This document shows positions 8,302 to 16,733 of a stretch of DNA of 64,000 nucleotides, piece after piece. The stretch is from Hymenobacter rubripertinctus. Lineage in GTDB: Bacteria > Bacteroidota > Bacteroidia > Cytophagales > Hymenobacteraceae. The notes below the pieces were generated by a model. The model saw only the letters and a program-made list of their open reading frames with translations, was not told where the DNA came from and made no database searches. The stretch lies in the NCBI RefSeq assembly GCF_003583925.1, contig NZ_QYCN01000003.1:138001-202000 (forward strand), read 5' to 3'. Positions within the stretch are counted from its first letter, which is position 1. Every line of letters starts with the position of its first letter. The position numbers and the translations under genes were made by a program.

Positions 8302-9411
8302 ATGTCCGCAGGCTTCCGATTCCGGGATTACGTGCCCGAAGAAACCACCGAGAAGGGTTTCGATTCCCTTTTCAAGATATTCATGCAGCTCATCACCATC
8401 ACCAGCGGCGACGTGGGTGAGGCCCTCTCGTGGCTCAACGAGCTCGACAAGCAGTACGGCCTCACCGACGACGGCTACGGCATGGGCGACTTCATCGAGG
8501 ACCTTAAAAAGAAGGGTTACATCGACGAAAACGCCCAGGAGCCCGGCTCGTTCAACATTACGGCCAAGAGCGAGCAGACGCTGCGCAAGTCGGCGCTCGA
8601 GGAAATTTTCGGTAAGCTCAAGAAGTCGGGCACCGGCAACCACCGCACGCCCCACACCGGCCAGGGCGACGAGCAGAGCACCGACATGCGCGAATTCCGG
8701 TTTGGCGATTCGCTCGACCAGATTTCGATGACCGAGAGCATCCGCAACGCCCAGCTCAACCACGGCATCGGGGCCGGCGACGACTTCATGCTGACCGAGG
8801 GCGACCTGCAGGTGCGCGAGAACGAGCACAAGACCCAGACCAGCACCGTGCTCATGATCGATATTTCGCACTCGATGATTCTGTACGGCGAAGACCGCAT
8901 CACGCCCGCCAAAAAGGTGGCTATGGCCCTGGCCGAGCTCGTGAAGCAGAAGTACCCGAAGGATTTTCTCGATGTCATTGTATTTGGCAATGATGCCTGG
9001 CAGATTGAAGTCAAGGAGCTGCCCTACCTGCAGGTCGGCCCCTACCACACCAACACGGTGGCCGGTCTGGAGCTGGCCCTCGACCTGCTGCGCAAGCGCA
9101 AAACGGCCAACAAACAGATCTTCATGATCACCGACGGCAAGCCGACCTGCCTGAAAGAGCCCGGCGGCTACTACAAAAACAGCTTCGGGCTCGACCGCAA
9201 AGTGGTCAACAAAACCCTGAACCTGGCCGCCTCGGCCCGCCGCCTCAAAGTGCCCATCACCACCTTCATGATTGCCGACGACCCCTACCTGCGCCGCTTC
9301 GTGGAGGAGTTCACCGAAGTCAACCAGGGCAAGGCGTACTACTCGTCGCTCAAAGGCCTGGGCCACATGATTTTCGAGGACTACAAGCGCAACCGCCGCA
9401 AGAGTTTGTAA
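8302..9411 (+). CDS. VWA-domain protein, partner of a MoxR/Mg-chelatase-like AAA+ ATPase
   Basis: Protein of 369 residues with an all-alpha N-terminal half and a C-terminal von Willebrand A domain. The MIDAS motif DISHSM is at 187-192. HTNTVAG and ITDGKPTC supply the later metal-site positions. Such proteins usually act as adaptors for MoxR or magnesium-chelatase-I-like AAA+ ATPases in chaperone-like remodelling. The matching ATPase lies 1.1 kb downstream on the same strand, but an inverted DUF4386 gene intervenes. No chelatase H subunit is present, so a role in chlorophyll synthesis is unlikely. Confidence 0.82.
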   Translation: MSAGFRFRDYVPEETTEKGFDSLFKIFMQLITITSGDVGEALSWLNELDKQYGLTDDGYGMGDFIEDLKKKGYIDENAQEPGSFNITAKSEQTLRKSALEEIFGKLKKSGTGNHRTPHTGQGDEQSTDMREFRFGDSLDQISMTESIRNAQLNHGIGAGDDFMLTEGDLQVRENEHKTQTSTVLMIDISHSMILYGEDRITPAKKVAMALAELVKQKYPKDFLDVIVFGNDAWQIEVKELPYLQVGPYHTNTVAGLELALDLLRKRKTANKQIFMITDGKPTCLKEPGGYYKNSFGLDRKVVNKTLNLAASARRLKVPITTFMIADDPYLRRFVEEFTEVNQGKAYYSSLKGLGHMIFEDYKRNRRKSL

Positions 9412-9437
9412 TGCGCTGACACGGGCGGTGCGGGGTG

Positions 9438-10190
9438 CTAAACCTGCGCCAGGGTGCAGGCCTGCTGGTTCCGGCACAGTCTTGCCTGCCACCGCACGCT
9501 ATCGACGCCCTTCACCAGCAGCCACAGGCACAGGGCCGATTCGCCAAGCAGGCAGGGCAGCAGAATGCCCGGCAGCAGGTGGTCAGCCAGTGTTGGGGCA
9601 AAGAGCGCCGCAAAACAACCCACCAAGTAGCACCCACCCGCTACTTGTAGCAGCACGCCTAATAGCTTTGGTAAGAAGCCCGACCGGAAAATTAAGTAGC
9701 CGTTCACCAGGCAGGTGATGCCAAAGAAAATAAGAGCAACGTTGAAAGTAACGTTGTGCGACCTTAGCGCCAGGTTGGCTAGCACCGCCTGGCCCTGAAC
9801 TCCGAAAGTCTGACCATACTCGGCGTTTTCCAGCGTCGGCATCACCAGCAGCAGGAACACTTTGCTCATGGCTTCAACTGCCAACGACACCGTATTGAGC
9901 AGTACGGCCAGCATGGCCAGGGTTTTGCTCACCGGCCGTAGCAACAGATACTCAATCCAAAGCAGAGGAACGGCACACAGCACCACCAGCAGATTGCCCA
10001 GCGTACTCATCTGCCAGAGCCCGGGGGAGGCCAGAATGTGGCGCGCCGTGGCGGCCGCGTCTCCTGGCACGAGCAGCTTGCTGTTTACGAACCCTTCGGC
10101 AAAAGCGCCGAACAGGATGATGAGCAGGTAGAGCGCCCCGCCGAAGCGGGCATAAAGCTGCGGCGAAGTCTGGATGGAGCGTGTAGTCAT
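9438..10190 (-). CDS. DUF4386 family membrane protein
   Basis: Integral membrane protein of 250 residues with about six helices. YARFGGALYLLIILFGAFAEGFV near the N-terminus and the later ITCLVNGYLIFRSGFLP match the DUF4386 family, which has no known function. The ATG at 10190 is chosen because it opens directly into the conserved region; an in-frame upstream extension is low-complexity and lacks family similarity. It is inserted in opposite orientation between the VWA and AAA+ genes. Confidence 0.82.
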   Translation of the reverse strand: MTTRSIQTSPQLYARFGGALYLLIILFGAFAEGFVNSKLLVPGDAAATARHILASPGLWQMSTLGNLLVVLCAVPLLWIEYLLLRPVSKTLAMLAVLLNTVSLAVEAMSKVFLLLVMPTLENAEYGQTFGVQGQAVLANLALRSHNVTFNVALIFFGITCLVNGYLIFRSGFLPKLLGVLLQVAGGCYLVGCFAALFAPTLADHLLPGILLPCLLGESALCLWLLVKGVDSVRWQARLCRNQQACTLAQV

Positions 10191-10492
10191 GGGGTTGGTA
10201 TGGCTGGCAGGTGTGGAAGCAGTGTGGTACTGGCTTGGCCGCGAGTGGTGCGCCCGGCGGAAAGCACTGCTGAGTAGTGGCAGATGCAAGCCCGCTGGCC
10301 GGCGTTGCCTGATAGGATGATCTTTTTAATTGCCCATATCGATGCTTTTGGCTGAATTTTGTGTTCCGCAACGCAGCCGTACTTACCCCCGGCCGACCAG
10401 CTGCATCCAGCGCTGCCCGGACTTGTCCTGAACCTCCACCCACCTTTACCGGTTAATGAAGCCGGGAAACCGGTTTCCCCTTACGTCTCCGC
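10191..10492. other. divergent intergenic region with palindromic operator-like site
   Basis: Gene-free stretch of 302 bases between the DUF4386 and AAA+ genes. The only clear structure is a perfect 16-base palindrome, GGGAAACCGGTTTCCC, at 10464-10479, 13 bases before the ATPase start. It could be an operator or a translation-blocking hairpin. No consensus promoter was found. Confidence 0.45.
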
Positions 10493-12028
10493 ATGAACCA
10501 CGAAACTATCCGAACCCTGGGCCAACTGCGCGCCAGCGGCTACCAGCCCCGCTCCGTGAAAACGGAGCTGCGCGACAACCTTATCAAGAAGCTGCAAAGC
10601 GGCGAAGACGTGTTTCCCGGCATCTTCGGCTACGAGGAAACCGTGATTCCCGAGTTGCAGCGCGCTATTCTGGCCGGTCACCACATCAACCTGCTGGGCC
10701 TGCGCGGCCAGGCCAAAACCCGCATTGCCCGCCTGCTTATTGGCCTGCTCGATGAGTACGTGCCGATGGTGGAAGGCTCCGAGCTGAATGACGACCCGCT
10801 GCAGCCGCTGAGCGTGTTCGCCAAGAACCTGATTGCCGAGAAAGGCAACGACACGCCCGTAAGCTGGCTGCCGCGCGCCGACCGCTACACCGAGAAGCTG
10901 GCGACCCCCGACGTGTCGGTGGCCGACCTGATTGGCGACGCCGACCCCATCAAGGCCGCCACGCTCAAGCTACCGTATTCGGATGAGCGGGTGATTCACT
11001 TTGGCCTGATTCCGAGGGCCCACCGGGGTATCTTCGTGATTAACGAACTACCCGACTTGCAGGCCCGCATTCAGGTGTCGCTGTTCAATATTCTGCAGGA
11101 GGGCGACATTCAGATTCGCGGTTTCAAGGTGCGTCTGCCGCTCGATCTGCAGTTCGTGTTCACGGCCAACCCCGAGGACTACACCAACCGGGGCTCCATC
11201 GTGACGCCCCTCAAGGACCGCATCGACGCCCAGATCATCACCCACTACCCGAAATCCATCGAAATCGGCAAGCGCATCACCCAGCAGGAAGCCCGCATCA
11301 AGGAGGCGCAGCGGGGCATGGTGACGACCAACGACATCATCGCCGACCTCGTGGAGCAGGTGGCCATCGAGGCCCGGGGTTCCGAGTTCGTCGATGCCAA
11401 GTCGGGCGTGTCGGCCCGCCTCACCATCTCGGCGTTCGAGCAGGTGGTGGCCGGGGCCGAGCGCCGGGCGCTGGTCAATGGCGAAAAGACCACGTACGTG
11501 CGCGTAAGCGACTTTATTACCGCCGTGCCGGCCGTTACGGGCAAGGTGGAATTGGTGTACGAGGGCGAGCAGGAGGGCGCGGGCATTGTGGCCGAGAAGC
11601 TCATGGGCAAGGCCATCCGCACGCTGTTTCTCAACTACTTCCCCGACCCCGACAAAGCCAAGAAGCTTAAAGGCCGCCCTTCGCCTTACAAAACGGTGCA
11701 AGAGTGGTTCGGCGCCGGCCACACCGTGGACCTGCTCCACGACCTGAGCACGAAGGACTACCGCACCGCCCTCGACCAGGTGCCCGGTCTGCGCGACATC
11801 GTGACGGAGCTGCATCCCAACGAGGACGCGGAAGCCACCTATTTCCTGATGGAATTCCTGCTCCACGGCCTGAGCGAGTACAGCCTGATTTCGCGCAACC
11901 GCCTCACCGCCGGCGCCCAGTTTAAGGACCTGCTCAGCAGTATGTTCACGATGCCCAGCTTCGGCGAAGGCGACGAGGATGACGACGAGGACGAAGACGA
12001 AAAGCCCCAGCGCGGCCGCCGCCGCTAA
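10493..12028 (+). CDS. MoxR/magnesium-chelatase-like AAA+ ATPase
   Basis: AAA+ ATPase of 511 residues. Walker A is GLRGQAKT (69-76) and the Walker B-like strand is GIFVINELPDL (179-189), with NE where DE is usual, a variant I associate with chelatase-I-like proteins. Sensor and arginine-finger regions follow in FTANPEDYTNRGSIVTPLKDR. After the AAA+ core comes a helical domain and an acidic then basic tail (GDEDDDEDEDEK, GRRR). With the upstream VWA protein it should form an ATPase/MIDAS pair that remodels or loads a client protein; the client is unknown. A strong hairpin terminator follows. Confidence 0.85.
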   Translation: MNHETIRTLGQLRASGYQPRSVKTELRDNLIKKLQSGEDVFPGIFGYEETVIPELQRAILAGHHINLLGLRGQAKTRIARLLIGLLDEYVPMVEGSELNDDPLQPLSVFAKNLIAEKGNDTPVSWLPRADRYTEKLATPDVSVADLIGDADPIKAATLKLPYSDERVIHFGLIPRAHRGIFVINELPDLQARIQVSLFNILQEGDIQIRGFKVRLPLDLQFVFTANPEDYTNRGSIVTPLKDRIDAQIITHYPKSIEIGKRITQQEARIKEAQRGMVTTNDIIADLVEQVAIEARGSEFVDAKSGVSARLTISAFEQVVAGAERRALVNGEKTTYVRVSDFITAVPAVTGKVELVYEGEQEGAGIVAEKLMGKAIRTLFLNYFPDPDKAKKLKGRPSPYKTVQEWFGAGHTVDLLHDLSTKDYRTALDQVPGLRDIVTELHPNEDAEATYFLMEFLLHGLSEYSLISRNRLTAGAQFKDLLSSMFTMPSFGEGDEDDDEDEDEKPQRGRRR

Positions 12029-12054
12029 CCGCCGCTTCAGTCGCGCACAGATAA

Positions 12055-12088
12055 AACGCCCCGCGTACCGATTGGTACGCGGGGCGTT
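12055..12088 (+). terminator. terminator hairpin after AAA+ ATPase gene
   Basis: Near-perfect stem AACGCCCCGCGTACC / GGTACGCGGGGCGTT with a short loop. It begins 26 bases after the stop codon. Confidence 0.8.
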
Positions 12089-12095
12089 GCCGGTT

Positions 12096-12314
12096 GTAGA
12101 GACGCATCTTTGCGTCTCGGCGTTGAACGGTTACGGCCGCGCCGTCAATCCTAGTATTGCCGAGCGACCGTACGCGGGCCGTTTGGCAGCTGTAGAGACG
12201 CATCTTTGCGTCTCGGCGTTGAACGATCCGCGCGCAGCCATCGCCCGAGAAGGCAATATGCCCAATGGCGCGGCCGTAACCGTTCAATGCCGAGACGCAA
12301 AGATGCGTCTCTAC
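12096..12314. repeat. cluster of three REP-like repeats
   Basis: The core GTAGAGACGCATCTTTGCGT followed by CTCGGCGTTGAACG occurs directly at 12096 and 12192 and inverted at 12267-12314. The first and third copies share a longer flank containing GGTTACGGCCGCGCC, making a 48-base inverted pair. Each core contains its own small palindrome, GAGACGCA...TGCGTCTC. This accounts for most of the 317-base gap between the ATPase and RAYT genes. Confidence 0.88.
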
Positions 12315-12345
12315 ACGGCTTGATGGTGGCAGTGTTGCACCTCGT

Positions 12346-12906
12346 TCAGCGGTAGAGCCCTTCGCCGTTGTCCCATTCGTGCTGCCAACGGCTGGGATTG
12401 GTAAGGATGTAGTCGCGGATGCGGGTCAGTTCGCTTTCGGAGCGGACGATTCGGTCGTAGAAACGCGGTTGCCAGGCGAAAGGCATCTGCTGGGCGCGGG
12501 CGAAACTGCTGACTCCGGCCTTAAAACCGCGTAGTACGGCGGCCAGATTGGCGTGCTGGGGACCAAAGCGGTTTTCATAGCTCAGCGAAGGTATCAAGTC
12601 TTCGGCCTTATCGAACAGCAGAACCCCGTGCACATGGTCGGGCATCAGCACGAAGGCATCGAGCGTAACGAATGACGCGAAAGTGGGAATGGCATCCCAG
12701 CCTTCCCGCACCCGTTGGCCCACCATAGAGGGGCGCACGAACGCCGCATCCCAGTCGCCGGCCGGTACTTCCATCGAGCCGAAATAGGGCTGGCGTTCAG
12801 CCGTGCAGATGGTTACGAAGTAAGCACCACGCTGCCCGTAATCATAGCCCGGCAGCCGGGCCGAGGCCACCCGGTACTTCCCCTGGTATAAAATGGGTTC
12901 CGTCAT
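12346..12906 (-). CDS. REP-associated tyrosine transposase (RAYT, Y1/IS200-like)
   Basis: Single-strand DNA transposase-like protein of 186 residues in the Y1_Tnp/HUH superfamily. YFVTICTAERQPYFG (29-43) is the N-terminal family motif, MPDHVHGVL (88-95) is the HUH motif, and the tyrosine in IRDYILTNP (Y166) is the probable nucleophile, preceded by WQPRFYDRIVRSE. All catalytic parts look intact. The ATG at 12906 is preferred; one at 12918 is also possible, and anything further upstream would be translated from the REP itself. REP copies lie on both sides, three downstream and two upstream. RAYTs are thought to spread or process such repeats. Confidence 0.9.
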   Translation of the reverse strand: MTEPILYQGKYRVASARLPGYDYGQRGAYFVTICTAERQPYFGSMEVPAGDWDAAFVRPSMVGQRVREGWDAIPTFASFVTLDAFVLMPDHVHGVLLFDKAEDLIPSLSYENRFGPQHANLAAVLRGFKAGVSSFARAQQMPFAWQPRFYDRIVRSESELTRIRDYILTNPSRWQHEWDNGEGLYR

Positions 12907-12927
12907 AGCAGCTTCCATGTAAACCTT

Positions 12928-12961
12928 GTAGAGACGCATCTTTGCGTCTCGTCGTTGAACG
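12928..12961. repeat. REP-like repeat upstream of RAYT
   Basis: Copy of the GTAGAGACGCATCTTTGCGT core with its GTTGAACG tail, 21 bases before the RAYT start. Same orientation as the copy at 12096. Confidence 0.85.
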
Positions 12962-13023
12962 ATGCCGTTGGTATGACCGGCCATCGGCTACCAGCTGGCG
13001 CGCATCGTATCGTTCGGGAGAGC

Positions 13024-13057
13024 CGTTCAACGGGGAGACGCAAGGATGCGTCTCTAC
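13024..13057. repeat. REP-like repeat, inverted copy
   Basis: Inverted copy (CGTTCAACG...GAGACGCAAGGATGCGTCTC) with a slightly altered core. It forms an inverted pair with 12928-12961 across about 60 bases. Confidence 0.8.
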
Positions 13058-13087
13058 ATTGCCCAATGCCGCAGACAGCCCGCCGGT

Positions 13088-13130
13088 TTTTGCAGCATAT
13101 TTTTCAAAAAGCAGAAAATATGCTGCAAAA
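13088..13130. repeat. perfect 16-base inverted repeat TTTTGCAGCATATTTT
   Basis: Arms TTTTGCAGCATATTTT (13088-13103) and its exact complement (13115-13130) flank an 11-base spacer. It lies 9 bases beyond the stop codon of the restriction-modification gene. A close relative sits at 17541-17585, at the other end of the defence genes. It could act as a terminator, a regulator site or a mobility boundary. Confidence 0.85.
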
Positions 13131-13139
13131 CTTCGTGGG

Positions 13140-16100
13140 CTACTCAGCGGGGGCGGGGTGGCCTTCAACCAGGGCTATTTCGGCATCTGTGAGCTGGTAG
13201 AGCTGGTACACCAATTTATCCAGGGCGTCGTCCTGGCGCTGGAGGGTGGCGCGGCGCTGCTGCTGCTGCTGCTGGAACTGGGTGAGGTAGTCGCTCCACT
13301 CGCTTTTCTCGGGCAGACTGAGCTTGCGGCCCAGGGCTTTTTCGAGGGCCTTGCTCCAGGTGGGCCAGGGCTGGCTGAGGGCCAGCTTGCCGCTCAGCGC
13401 CTGGGTCAGCCCCAGCTCGGCCCGCACCAGCCGCGCCGCCTTGGCCTCCGCCTCGTGCAGCTCCTTATGGCCTAAGAGCAACGCCTCGGCGGCGGTGATA
13501 AAGGGTTGTTGCTCGGCAGGGGTAGCGTTGGGGATGGGAAGTTCTAAGATTTGTGAGCGTTTTATTTTAGGAAAAGTTTCTTTGTTGTCTGAAAAGACAT
13601 AATCAAAGTAGAATTTGATTAATCTAGATGAAACGATAGATAATGTGTAATGTAGTCTTAGTGATTTTTCCGAATAGATTATATAGTTACTTTGATCTGT
13701 GTATATGTTGTTTTTGTCTATTGTTGATATTAGATAATATTTACTAGGTATTTGCCTGATTAATATTTTGGGCTGCTCAAATATTTCATTAGTTCTAAAT
13801 CTTTGATTTGAATACAATTTTTCATTTTCACTTGTATAGTGAACATATGTTTCGGGCTTATCTATGGTATAACGTCCAATATCTTTTCCTAATATGAAAG
13901 GCTTGTAATCATTGTCAAGGCAAATGGGCAAAAGAAGTTCTTTCCTAACCTTCATACCACTATTCACCTCGTGGTAGTTCGATAGGGCTGGATGTTTGCT
14001 AATTTTATCGGTTATTTCATTCGTTTCCGTAGTGTTATTCTGGTTAATAATGAACCCAGGATCTTTCAGGGTTGATGTGTGTATACTCTTGTTGCTGGTT
14101 GTGCTACTTTCGTCTATATCGTAAAACGATATTGTATTACTTTCTTCTGTATTATTTTTAATGTTGAAAATAACAGTCTTGACTTCGGCATCTTGAAAGA
14201 CTTTATTGGTAGGAAATGTTAGACTAATTAGAGTATGTTTAAATATTAGGTAGTGCCGCAGTTGTGCATCATTGTCATTAACCAGAAAAGCGCTAGGGGT
14301 TATAAAAGATACATAGCCGTTGTTGTGTATGATATTTAATGATTTTTCGATAAATAGCTTATATAAATCGAGCTGATAAGAGGCAGTTGCATAAGTATTG
14401 CTTAAATATCTCTTCTCCTCACTTGAGAACAAACCGCGGCTTCTCACATACGGCGGATTCCCAATCACCACGTCAAACCCGCCCTGCGCGAATACTTCCG
14501 GGAAGGCGGTTGGCCAGTCGAAGGCGCGGTCGCCGGCTACGGCGGGGTCGGAGATGAGGGAGTTGCCGCAGCGGATGCTGTGGTCGAGGGAGGTGAGGGG
14601 CTTGCCGGGGTTGGCGGTTTGCAGCCACAGGCTCAGGCGCGTAATGTCCACCGACTCGGGGTTGAGGTCGACGCCGTAGAGGTTGTGCTGCAAAATGTGG
14701 CGGTCGAAGTCGAACACCTTGTACTGCCCGGCCCGCAGCCCGGCCAGCTCCCGGTTTACCTGCTCGCCCTCGCGCAGCAGATACCCGAAGGCCTCGTTGA
14801 GGAAAGCGCCCGAGCCGCAGGCCGGGTCCAGCACCCGGATGCCTTCCAGGCGCTGCCCGTACTGCTCCCAGGCCGCCATGTGCCGCTGCACCCGCGCCGT
14901 GGGCTGCACCAGCCGGTTGCCGGTACCAATCCGGATGCTGGCCCGGTCGTCGTCGGTGAGCTCGGGCAGGGCATCGAGGCCGGCTTCCTGGCGGCGCTCC
15001 TGCAACCAGCCGCCCACCGCCTGCCGCACAATGTAGCGCGTGATGTACTCGGGGGTGTAAAAGATGCCGTCCTGCTTGCGCTTGCCCTTTTTGGGGTTGT
15101 GGGCCTCCCCGCTGAGGCGGGCGCGCTCCTGCTCCAGGTCCGAGAGGCTCTGCTCGAAAATGTGGCCCAGGATGTTCACATTCAGGTCGGAGGCAAAGTC
15201 GTACTGCTCCAGCTGAATAACCGGCGTGAGGGTGCGGTCCTTGATGCGGAGGGCATCCAGGGCCGGGTCTTCGGCAAACAGCCCCCCATTGAAGCGGTTG
15301 ATGCCGGCCAGGGGGTTGCCCTTATCGATGCTCTGAAACAGGCCCCGCACGGTGCGGTACACCTTGTCGTCGGCGGGGTCGAACACGTTCTGGCGCACGG
15401 CATCGAGCAGGCGGCGGAAGGTGTGGCGCGGGATGATGTTCTTGTCTTCGCAGAAGCACACGAAAATCACCCGGTCCAGCAGCTTCTGGGTATGGGCCAG
15501 CAGCTCCAGCGGGGCCACGTCGGGGTTCTGCTCAATCAGGTGGTCAAGCAGCTGGCGGCGGGCGGCGCGGTAGTCCTTGTAAAAGGCTTTCGTGATTTTG
15601 GTTTCTTCCTGCTGGCGCTGGTGCAGGGCCTCATCGAGGGGGGCCTCGGCCCGGCCGGCGGGGGGCAGCAGGTGGGCGGGCAGCAGCAGGGCAAAAAAGC
15701 GCCGGAGCTGGGCCTCGTCGTCGGGCAGGGTTTCGAGGTTGAATACCTCGGCCCGGAGCTGGTCGTTGGCCGCGTACAGGCGCAGCTCTACAAAGTTAGA
15801 CACCAGCACCCAGCGGCAGGTAGCACCGTACTTGCTGGGGTAGCTGAAGGCCTGCTCCACCGGCGTTTCGGCGCGGCCGCCGCTGCTGCGGCGCTGCTTG
15901 GCATCGAGGGCGGTGCGGGCATCTTTCAGTTCTACCACGGCCCGCACCGGCCCGCCCAGTCCGCCGCTGGGCACGCGCACGAAGTCGCCGAGAGCCCCGT
16001 CGGGCTTGGTGCCGTCGGTGAGGGTTTTGAGCTCCAGCTCCAACTGGCGGTGGGTGGTGGCCTGGTACTCGTAGCCCAGCACCTGCCCGAACAGCAGGTT

Positions 16101-16283
16101 CAGGAACTCGGCCTGGAGCACTTCCTCCTTGCGGTCGTGCACGTAGCGGTCCTTAATGGCCTGCTGCCAGTGGCGCAGGTGGCGCACGCGTTCGGCAAAG
16201 TCGGGCAGGGCCGTGGCGGGGGCAAATCGGGTAAAGGGAGCGGGCAGCTCGGCGGCCGGAAACAGCGGTAACAACTCGGGCAT
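13140..16283 (-). CDS. type IIG restriction-modification enzyme (Eco57I-like fusion)
   Basis: Single polypeptide of 1047 residues joining nuclease, adenine methyltransferase and specificity functions. The N-terminal region has a PD-(D/E)XK pattern: KPDG at 93-96 and VELK at 117-120. A helical connector follows. Methylase motif I is DPACGSG (486-492), motif X-like FYTPEYITRYIV is near 408, and motif IV is NPPY (609-612). Residues of about 614-912 form the rest of the methylase and the target recognition region, and their DNA is strongly AT-rich. The C-terminus is a Q-rich coiled coil. It would methylate adenine and cut unmodified DNA. The recognition sequence cannot be read from the protein. 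It is likely a phage-defence enzyme acquired with a swapped specificity region. Confidence 0.88.
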   Translation of the reverse strand: MPELLPLFPAAELPAPFTRFAPATALPDFAERVRHLRHWQQAIKDRYVHDRKEEVLQAEFLNLLFGQVLGYEYQATTHRQLELELKTLTDGTKPDGALGDFVRVPSGGLGGPVRAVVELKDARTALDAKQRRSSGGRAETPVEQAFSYPSKYGATCRWVLVSNFVELRLYAANDQLRAEVFNLETLPDDEAQLRRFFALLLPAHLLPPAGRAEAPLDEALHQRQQEETKITKAFYKDYRAARRQLLDHLIEQNPDVAPLELLAHTQKLLDRVIFVCFCEDKNIIPRHTFRRLLDAVRQNVFDPADDKVYRTVRGLFQSIDKGNPLAGINRFNGGLFAEDPALDALRIKDRTLTPVIQLEQYDFASDLNVNILGHIFEQSLSDLEQERARLSGEAHNPKKGKRKQDGIFYTPEYITRYIVRQAVGGWLQERRQEAGLDALPELTDDDRASIRIGTGNRLVQPTARVQRHMAAWEQYGQRLEGIRVLDPACGSGAFLNEAFGYLLREGEQVNRELAGLRAGQYKVFDFDRHILQHNLYGVDLNPESVDITRLSLWLQTANPGKPLTSLDHSIRCGNSLISDPAVAGDRAFDWPTAFPEVFAQGGFDVVIGNPPYVRSRGLFSSEEKRYLSNTYATASYQLDLYKLFIEKSLNIIHNNGYVSFITPSAFLVNDNDAQLRHYLIFKHTLISLTFPTNKVFQDAEVKTVIFNIKNNTEESNTISFYDIDESSTTSNKSIHTSTLKDPGFIINQNNTTETNEITDKISKHPALSNYHEVNSGMKVRKELLLPICLDNDYKPFILGKDIGRYTIDKPETYVHYTSENEKLYSNQRFRTNEIFEQPKILIRQIPSKYYLISTIDKNNIYTDQSNYIIYSEKSLRLHYTLSIVSSRLIKFYFDYVFSDNKETFPKIKRSQILELPIPNATPAEQQPFITAAEALLLGHKELHEAEAKAARLVRAELGLTQALSGKLALSQPWPTWSKALEKALGRKLSLPEKSEWSDYLTQFQQQQQQRRATLQRQDDALDKLVYQLYQLTDAEIALVEGHPAPAE

Positions 16284-16463
16284 GGATAGTAAAGGCTAAA
16301 AGAGGACCGGAAGGTAGCACGGAAAGGGTTGGCCTGCTCAAAGGAAAAACGCTTTCATCGAACTGTTTCTCCCAGCATTCCGTATAGCCTTTCCCTCGCC
16401 AGTTATTGGGTTGAGGGGTGTATATATTTTTTAAGTCTATGTTTAGCCTATCACGATACCTCT

Positions 16464-16733
16464 ATGAGTCGCAATACTACTACGCACAATTATGTGACTA
16501 AACGCCTGCCCGAAGCCCTGCGCATCGTACAAAACGGCGGCTACGCCACCGCCCACCCCGAGCTAACCTCAGCCGAGAAGGCGTTGGTATACCATTACAC
16601 GGAAGATGGTTACGATGCACTGAACGCTGGCTTACACGGTAATCCTACTGCGCCGCTGGCCGCTTTTGGCCAGGGCTTGGCAGCAGTATTGAGCAAGCTG
16701 CCTCCGCATGTGGGGAGGCTTTTAGCGGAGTAA
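16464..16733 (+). pseudogene. N-terminal half of a split ADP-ribosyltransferase-like protein
   Basis: Frame of 89 residues. LTSAEKALVYHYTEDGYDAL (residues 35-54) resembles the helix before the active site in the ADP-ribosyltransferase exoenzyme fold (pattern like 'a..YT...y..iN..L'). It then ends abruptly after LSKLPPHVGR, exactly where the family continues into its first catalytic strand. One extra T in the T-run at 16720-16723 would read through as GRLFSGVMLRPAEL into the next frame. The stop and next start overlap as TAATG. It is either a frameshifted gene, a sequencing error in a homopolymer, or a coupled two-part enzyme. A TATGTTTA box lies about 20 bases upstream. Confidence 0.65.

Noticed and set aside
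10493..12028. Magnesium chelatase subunit for chlorophyll synthesis
   Set aside because: No BchH/ChlH or other pigment genes are present. The VWA partner is a separate MIDAS protein and the ATPase matches the MoxR/chelatase-like chaperone type.
12346..12984. Longer RAYT start at 12984
   Set aside because: The extra 26 residues are translated from the REP repeat itself and fall outside the conserved transposase domain.
12842..13168. Minus-strand open frame across the RAYT upstream region
   Set aside because: It is built from two REP copies and the inverted repeat at 13088, and it overlaps the RAYT start; no protein family is visible.
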